Of a stretch of DNA of 9,683 nt, positions 6,886 to 9,683 are shown piece by piece. Numbering within the stretch: the first letter of the stretch is position 1; every line of letters begins with the position of its first letter. The DNA is from Candidatus Woesearchaeota archaeon (lineage in GTDB: Archaea; Nanoarchaeota; Nanoarchaeia; Woesearchaeales; JAGVZT01). Made by a program: the position numbers and the translations under genes. The notes beneath the pieces are model-generated. The model did no database searches. It was given only the letters and a program-made list of their open reading frames with translations, and was not told the origin of the DNA. The stretch lies in assembly GCA_017608295.1 (NCBI GenBank), contig JAFCGF010000059.1:1-9683 (forward strand), given 5' to 3'.

Positions 6886-7022
6886 ATTTGCTTAAACTTA
6901 ATCTGTCCAACTGTTTAGGCCCTATGTTTAAAAAGTATATGCGATTGCCATAATTTTATTTAGACCAGTACATAAGGATTCCACAACTGCAATATTTGTT
7001 CAAAAACAATTCGACTCACAAT

Positions 7023-7098
7023 AAGTTTAGATATGCCCCAAGGAAAATACCTCTCATAATAGAAAATTCAGAAGTTCTGAGACTCGAGATCTAAACTT
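7023..7098. repeat. Nested inverted repeats, possible structured RNA or mini-element relic
   Basis: AAGTTTAGAT at 7023-7032 is perfectly complementary to ATCTAAACTT at 7089-7098. Inside the 56-base loop is the palindrome TCAGAA-G-TTCTGA (7068-7080). A transcript could fold into a closed stem with an inner hairpin. The single-stranded remainder shows no known riboswitch motif that I recognise. No flanking target-site duplication was seen. Confidence 0.35.
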
Positions 7099-7218
7099 GA
7101 GAGAAATGAGAACGGTGAGGATTCTATAATAAATACATCATAAAATATTCAGTATTTCAAGTAGTTAATGATTAATTGCATGCCTGGAAACCAGAGCTGA
7201 ATATTAAACCTTTTTTAA

Positions 7219-7249
7219 TTTGAGTTGTCCAATATTTAGTTTACTATTG
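7219..7249 (+). promoter_or_regulatory. Promoter of the exported methyltransferase gene
   Basis: TTTG at 7219-7222, a 19-base spacer, and TACTATTG at 7242-7249, one mismatch from TAnnTTTG. Transcription would begin near 7256, about 25 bases before the ATG at 7280, a normal leader length. This also argues against a translation start at the GTG at 7256. Confidence 0.55.
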
Positions 7250-7279
7250 TCATAAGTGCCAGGATTTAAACTCTGCATC

Positions 7280-7915
7280 ATGAAAACTCAATTTACCCTT
7301 ATTTGTCTCATATCCACTATAATACTGGGTGTAGAGGTCAATGCACAAACCTCAGATAGTGAATTTGACAGGAAAATCCAGGAATTTCTGAATAACAATC
7401 CGGGGAGAGATATGAACGTACCCGCTTCGGATGGAAAGCTGTTACACGATATTATCCTGGAGAATAACTATAAGAATGTCCTGGAAATAGGTACATCAAC
7501 CGGTATATCAGGTATATGGATAGCCTGGGCCCTTAGCAAAACAGGAGGGAAAATGATCACAATTGATATTGATGAAAGGCGTCACAATCAGGCTGTCGAG
7601 AATTTTAAAAAGGTGGGCCTATCGAAATATATTGATGCCAGGCTGGCTGATGCCCATGAACTTGTTCCCGAGCTTGAAGGGCCATTCGATTTTGTATTCA
7701 GTGATGCAGATAAGGACTGGTACCGGAATTACTTCGAAGCTGTTGATCCAAAGCTGGTAGTGAACGGGTGTTACACCTCACACAATGTTTCAGACAGGGG
7801 ATATGGTTGGGCTGCCGAATATTTAAAGTTTCTGAAACAACTCCCCAATTATGAAACGACAGTGAATAGCAGGGGTTCAGGGGTGGCAATCTCGTACAAG
7901 AAATCTGACAAATAG
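7280..7915 (+). CDS. Exported class I SAM-dependent O-methyltransferase-like protein
   Basis: Starting at the ATG at 7280 gives 211 residues. Residues 1-~23 (MKTQFTLICLISTIILGVEV, then NAQ) look like a signal peptide. The rest is a Rossmann methyltransferase of the O-methyltransferase (CCoAOMT/COMT-like) group: motif I VLEIGTSTGISG (67-78), acidic D96 in ITIDIDERR, which in this fold binds the SAM ribose, and FSDADKDWYRNYF (140-152), where D142 matches the first metal ligand. The usual downstream Asp-Asn pair is H168-N169. The odd point is export: SAM is a cytoplasmic cofactor, so a periplasmic methyltransferase would lack substrate. The protein may be membrane-anchored facing the cytoplasm, a non-catalytic binder, or part of an unrecognised system. 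The FHS transporter gene follows after 68 bases on the same strand and may be co-transcribed. The methyl acceptor is unknown. Confidence 0.83.
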   Translation: MKTQFTLICLISTIILGVEVNAQTSDSEFDRKIQEFLNNNPGRDMNVPASDGKLLHDIILENNYKNVLEIGTSTGISGIWIAWALSKTGGKMITIDIDERRHNQAVENFKKVGLSKYIDARLADAHELVPELEGPFDFVFSDADKDWYRNYFEAVDPKLVVNGCYTSHNVSDRGYGWAAEYLKFLKQLPNYETTVNSRGSGVAISYKKSDK

Positions 7916-7983
7916 AATTTGACGAGAAATTGCATCCCACAATCGAATAAATAATTTATCTTCAGGGTATAAAATTTACACCG

Positions 7984-9243
7984 ATGAAAAGAAACTATTT
8001 TATCGTTTCCCTTGTATTTCTTACTTTTTTCGTCATCTCATTTATTACCAATATTCTGGGGGCACTTGTTCCGGATATAAAGGCTACATACAGCCTGAGT
8101 TATTCCATGGTTGCATTCCTGCCCTTTGCATTCTTTATTGCATACGGGGTGATGTCAATACCTGCGGGGATCTTAACGGAGATCTATAAGGAAAAGAAAG
8201 TAATGCTGGGGGCTTTCATAGTCTTATTCCTTGGTGCCCTGGCATTTGCATTTTTTGCGAGATATACGGTCGCGATTATGTCCCTGTTCATATTAGGAAT
8301 AGGGATGGCGGCTCTTCAGGTAGTGATAAATCCTTTGCTGAGAATATCAGGAGGGGAGGAGCATTTTGCATTTTATTCGGTAATGGCCCAGCTGGTTTTC
8401 GGGCTGGCATCCTTTATCAGCCCTATGGTGTACTCCTGGTTCGTTGTGAACCTCGAACCCGGTTCCGGGACAGATGGAGCTGTAATCTCCATGATGACCG
8501 GCCTGTTGCATGGTAACGAACCCTGGCTCTCAATGTACTGGGTATTTGCCCTTGTCACTCTGGTAATGATCTTTATTATTGCGGCATCAAAGTTCCCCAA
8601 AGTAGAGAGGAAGGAAGATGAAAAAGCCGGTGCTATTTCCCTGCATGTTAAACTTTTTAAGAACCCTGTTGTACTATTGTTTTTTATTGGAATATTCTGT
8701 TACGTTGGTACCGAACAGGGAATAGCGAACTGGATCTCCCAATTTCTTTCTGAATATCATGGATATGATGCGCAAATCATTGGAGCAAAGGCAGTTTCAA
8801 GGTTCTGGGGACTAATGACGGTTGGGTGTATGCTGGGCCTGTTATTGCTAAAATTCATAGACAGTAAAAAGATACTGATTGGGTTTGCTACCCTCTCCAT
8901 GCTTTGCCTGACACTGGCATTATTCGGGAGCGCACAAATATCACTCTTTTGTTTTTCATTCCTGGGATTCTCCTTATCTATTATGTGGTCGGTAATCGTC
9001 TCCCTTGCACTGAACTCATTGGATAAGCATCATGGAGCATTTTCCGGTATACTTTGCACTGGGATAGCGGGCGGTGCCGTCATACCCCTGATCGTAGGAT
9101 GGATTGCAGACATGTCGAGCTTAAGAATAGGTATGTTGTTTATTTATTTAACCCTGGCATATGTTCTGTCAATTGGGATCTGGGCTAAGCCAATAATTTC
9201 CAATAAGACCATTTCCCTGAAAAAGAAGAAGCAGGACAGTTGA
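7984..9243 (+). CDS. FHS-family sugar transporter (MFS, FucP/GluP-like)
   Basis: A 419-residue, 12-helix major facilitator protein. It fits the fucose/galactose/glucose-H+ symporter (FHS) family: TM1 FVISFITNILGALVPDIKA, TM2 FFIAYGVMSIPAGILTEI, and TM4 GIGMAALQVVINPLLRISG, the counterpart of the (L)(E/Q).aaNP signature. A second half begins after a cytoplasmic loop near residue 210-220 and includes EQGIANWISQFLSEYHG. By eye, the proton/sugar-coupling residues of E. coli FucP (Asp46, Glu135) correspond to N23 and Q112 here. Q is common in GluP-like members, but the loss of Asp is notable, so the substrate and coupling ion are uncertain. The ATG at 7984 begins directly at the first helix. It is more G+C-rich than the tetR-cyclase region (32 of 60 in 8461-8520). 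It probably imports a sugar across the inner membrane. Confidence 0.87.
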   Translation: MKRNYFIVSLVFLTFFVISFITNILGALVPDIKATYSLSYSMVAFLPFAFFIAYGVMSIPAGILTEIYKEKKVMLGAFIVLFLGALAFAFFARYTVAIMSLFILGIGMAALQVVINPLLRISGGEEHFAFYSVMAQLVFGLASFISPMVYSWFVVNLEPGSGTDGAVISMMTGLLHGNEPWLSMYWVFALVTLVMIFIIAASKFPKVERKEDEKAGAISLHVKLFKNPVVLLFFIGIFCYVGTEQGIANWISQFLSEYHGYDAQIIGAKAVSRFWGLMTVGCMLGLLLLKFIDSKKILIGFATLSMLCLTLALFGSAQISLFCFSFLGFSLSIMWSVIVSLALNSLDKHHGAFSGILCTGIAGGAVIPLIVGWIADMSSLRIGMLFIYLTLAYVLSIGIWAKPIISNKTISLKKKKQDS

Positions 9244-9272
9244 TCGTTATTTTCGATCACATAATATTATGT
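9241..9272. terminator. Possible bidirectional terminator between convergent genes
   Basis: TGATCG (9241-9246, including the transporter's stop codon) pairs with CGATCA (9254-9259) around TTATTTT. Immediately after it, ACATAATATTATGT (9259-9272) is a perfect 14-base palindrome. Both lie in the 34-base gap between genes on opposite strands, where a shared terminator is expected. There is no clear T tract on either side. Confidence 0.4.
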
Positions 9273-9277
9273 ACTGA

Positions 9278-9478
9278 TTAGCTGTCGGCCCCAAATATGA
9301 ATACTTCCTCAATCTTCATATGAAATACCTGCGAGATGTTGTAGGCCAGTTTTAGTGATGGATTGTATTTTCCCTTTTCAAGAAAAACAATCGTTTCTCT
9401 TCTAACTCCGACCTTTAATGCAAGCTGTCCCTGGGTCAGATCGTGCCTGGCCCTGAATTCTTTAATTCGATTTTTCAT
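9278..9478 (-). CDS. Small XRE/Cro-type helix-turn-helix regulator
   Basis: A 66-residue protein that is almost entirely one HTH domain: [20 protein letters not shown] (residues ~4-23), recognition helix [18 protein letters not shown], and a C-terminal KIEEVFIF strand. The order matches the compact YgzD-like/XRE family (LTQ..LA...GV.R.TI..(I/L)EKGKYNPSL...). Its ATG lies inside the 3' end of the upstream membrane protein gene, overlapping it by 17 bases in another frame, so the two are translationally coupled. Small XRE proteins of this type are commonly paired with a short membrane protein. It converges with the FHS transporter gene. The target is unknown; autoregulation of the pair is plausible, but the promoter lies outside the window. 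Confidence 0.9.
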   Translation of the reverse strand: MKNRIKEFRARHDLTQGQLALKVGVRRETIVFLEKGKYNPSLKLAYNISQVFHMKIEEVFIFGADS

Positions 9479-9683
9479 TTAATCTGCGCTTGATCCAGAA
9501 TTTTACTACGAATCCTGCCAGAGCTGAGAGTAAAATTCCACTGCCCAACATAGATTCCGTGTCCGGGAACTTATCCTTAAAAAGAAATATGAAAAGCCAC
9601 ATATACATGGAAATCAGATAGGCATAATAACCGGACTGATGTTTAATCCGTGTACTTAACTCGTCCTCAGCAGGGTAGCCTTT
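9462..9683 (-). CDS. Small membrane protein coupled to the XRE regulator (3' end only)
   Basis: The minus-strand frame is open from the window edge to the TAA at 9464-9462, giving the last 73 residues. It starts [20 protein letters not shown], a charged juxtamembrane stretch, followed by a hydrophobic helix ([14 protein letters not shown]), a short polar link (KDKFPDTE), a second helix ([20 protein letters not shown]) and a basic tail ([10 protein letters not shown]). I do not recognise a named family with certainty. Two-helix membrane proteins encoded just upstream of a compact XRE regulator occur widely in bacteria and archaea, and this fits that pattern. The 17-base overlap with the regulator implies one operon. 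The N-terminal part is missing, so total length and function are open. Confidence 0.75.
   Translation of the reverse strand, partial: KGYPAEDELSTRIKHQSGYYAYLISMYMWLFIFLFKDKFPDTESMLGSGILLSALAGFVVKFWIKRRLNEKSN

Larger units (their letters stand above)
6851..7255. other. 405-base non-coding stretch with inverted repeats
   Basis: No convincing reading frame or recognisable gene remnant on either strand. It holds the operon-end hairpin at 6864-6885, a ten-base perfect inverted repeat at 7023-7032/7089-7098, an inner palindrome at 7068-7080, and a promoter at 7219-7249 for the next gene. The middle part (about 6900-7020) shows nothing I can interpret. Confidence 0.6.

Noticed and set aside
7256..7279. 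In-frame GTG extension of the exported methyltransferase
   Set aside because: It would put eight residues before a normal signal peptide and coincide with the predicted transcription start; the ATG at 7280 fits better.
7698..7940. Minus-strand open frame of 80 codons overlapping the methyltransferase gene
   Set aside because: Antisense to a protein with clear catalytic motifs, no domain of its own, and cysteine-rich shadow composition.
7930..7959. Promoter-like TTG, 19 bases, TAATTTAT before the FHS gene
   Set aside because: The -7 box lacks the TTTG end and the spacing match alone is expected by chance in AT-rich DNA; co-transcription with the methyltransferase gene is as likely.

Overview
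The window looks like chromosomal DNA from a member of the Bacteroidota, probably an environmental Bacteroidales- or Marinilabiliales-like species. Three things support this: a CUB protein ending in a type A type-IX-secretion sorting domain at the left edge, promoters of the Bacteroidota form (TTTG, 19 bases, TAnnTTTG), and weak A-rich ribosome binding sites. The genus cannot be told from the sequence.

Layout. 1-451 is the 3' end of a secreted CUB/T9SS protein, followed by a hairpin terminator. 452-840 has no intact gene. It holds a decayed single-stranded-DNA-binding protein (ssb) fragment and then a well-formed promoter whose spacer and -7 box are overlaid by an 18/20 palindrome. 841-6850 is the core: a TetR-family regulator, a class III nucleotide cyclase with a frameshifted and shortened N-terminus, a 12-TM RND/MMPL exporter of the HAE3 type, a periplasmic LolA-like lipoprotein-sorting protein, and a DUF1302-like outer-membrane beta-barrel. 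6851-7255 is a 405-base non-coding stretch with a terminator hairpin, a long inverted repeat and a promoter. 7280-9243 holds an exported O-methyltransferase-like protein and an FHS-family sugar transporter. On the minus strand, converging on these, are an XRE/Cro-type regulator and the 3' end of a small membrane protein gene that overlaps it.

How the genes work together. The exporter, LolA-like protein and beta-barrel supply an inner-membrane, a periplasmic and an outer-membrane part, so the simplest reading is a trans-envelope route for a lipid or other hydrophobic molecule. The palindrome at the tetR promoter recurs with 17/20 identity (13 consecutive bases identical) just before the exporter start. 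This suggests that the TetR protein represses both itself and the transport genes and is released by a ligand, perhaps the transported compound. The cargo is not evident.

Most worth checking: the shared operator and three-layer transport module, the disrupted cyclase with altered substrate residues, the ssb relic at the edge of a more AT-rich block, and a methyltransferase fold carrying a secretion signal. I found no tRNA, rRNA, CRISPR array, insertion sequence or integrase.
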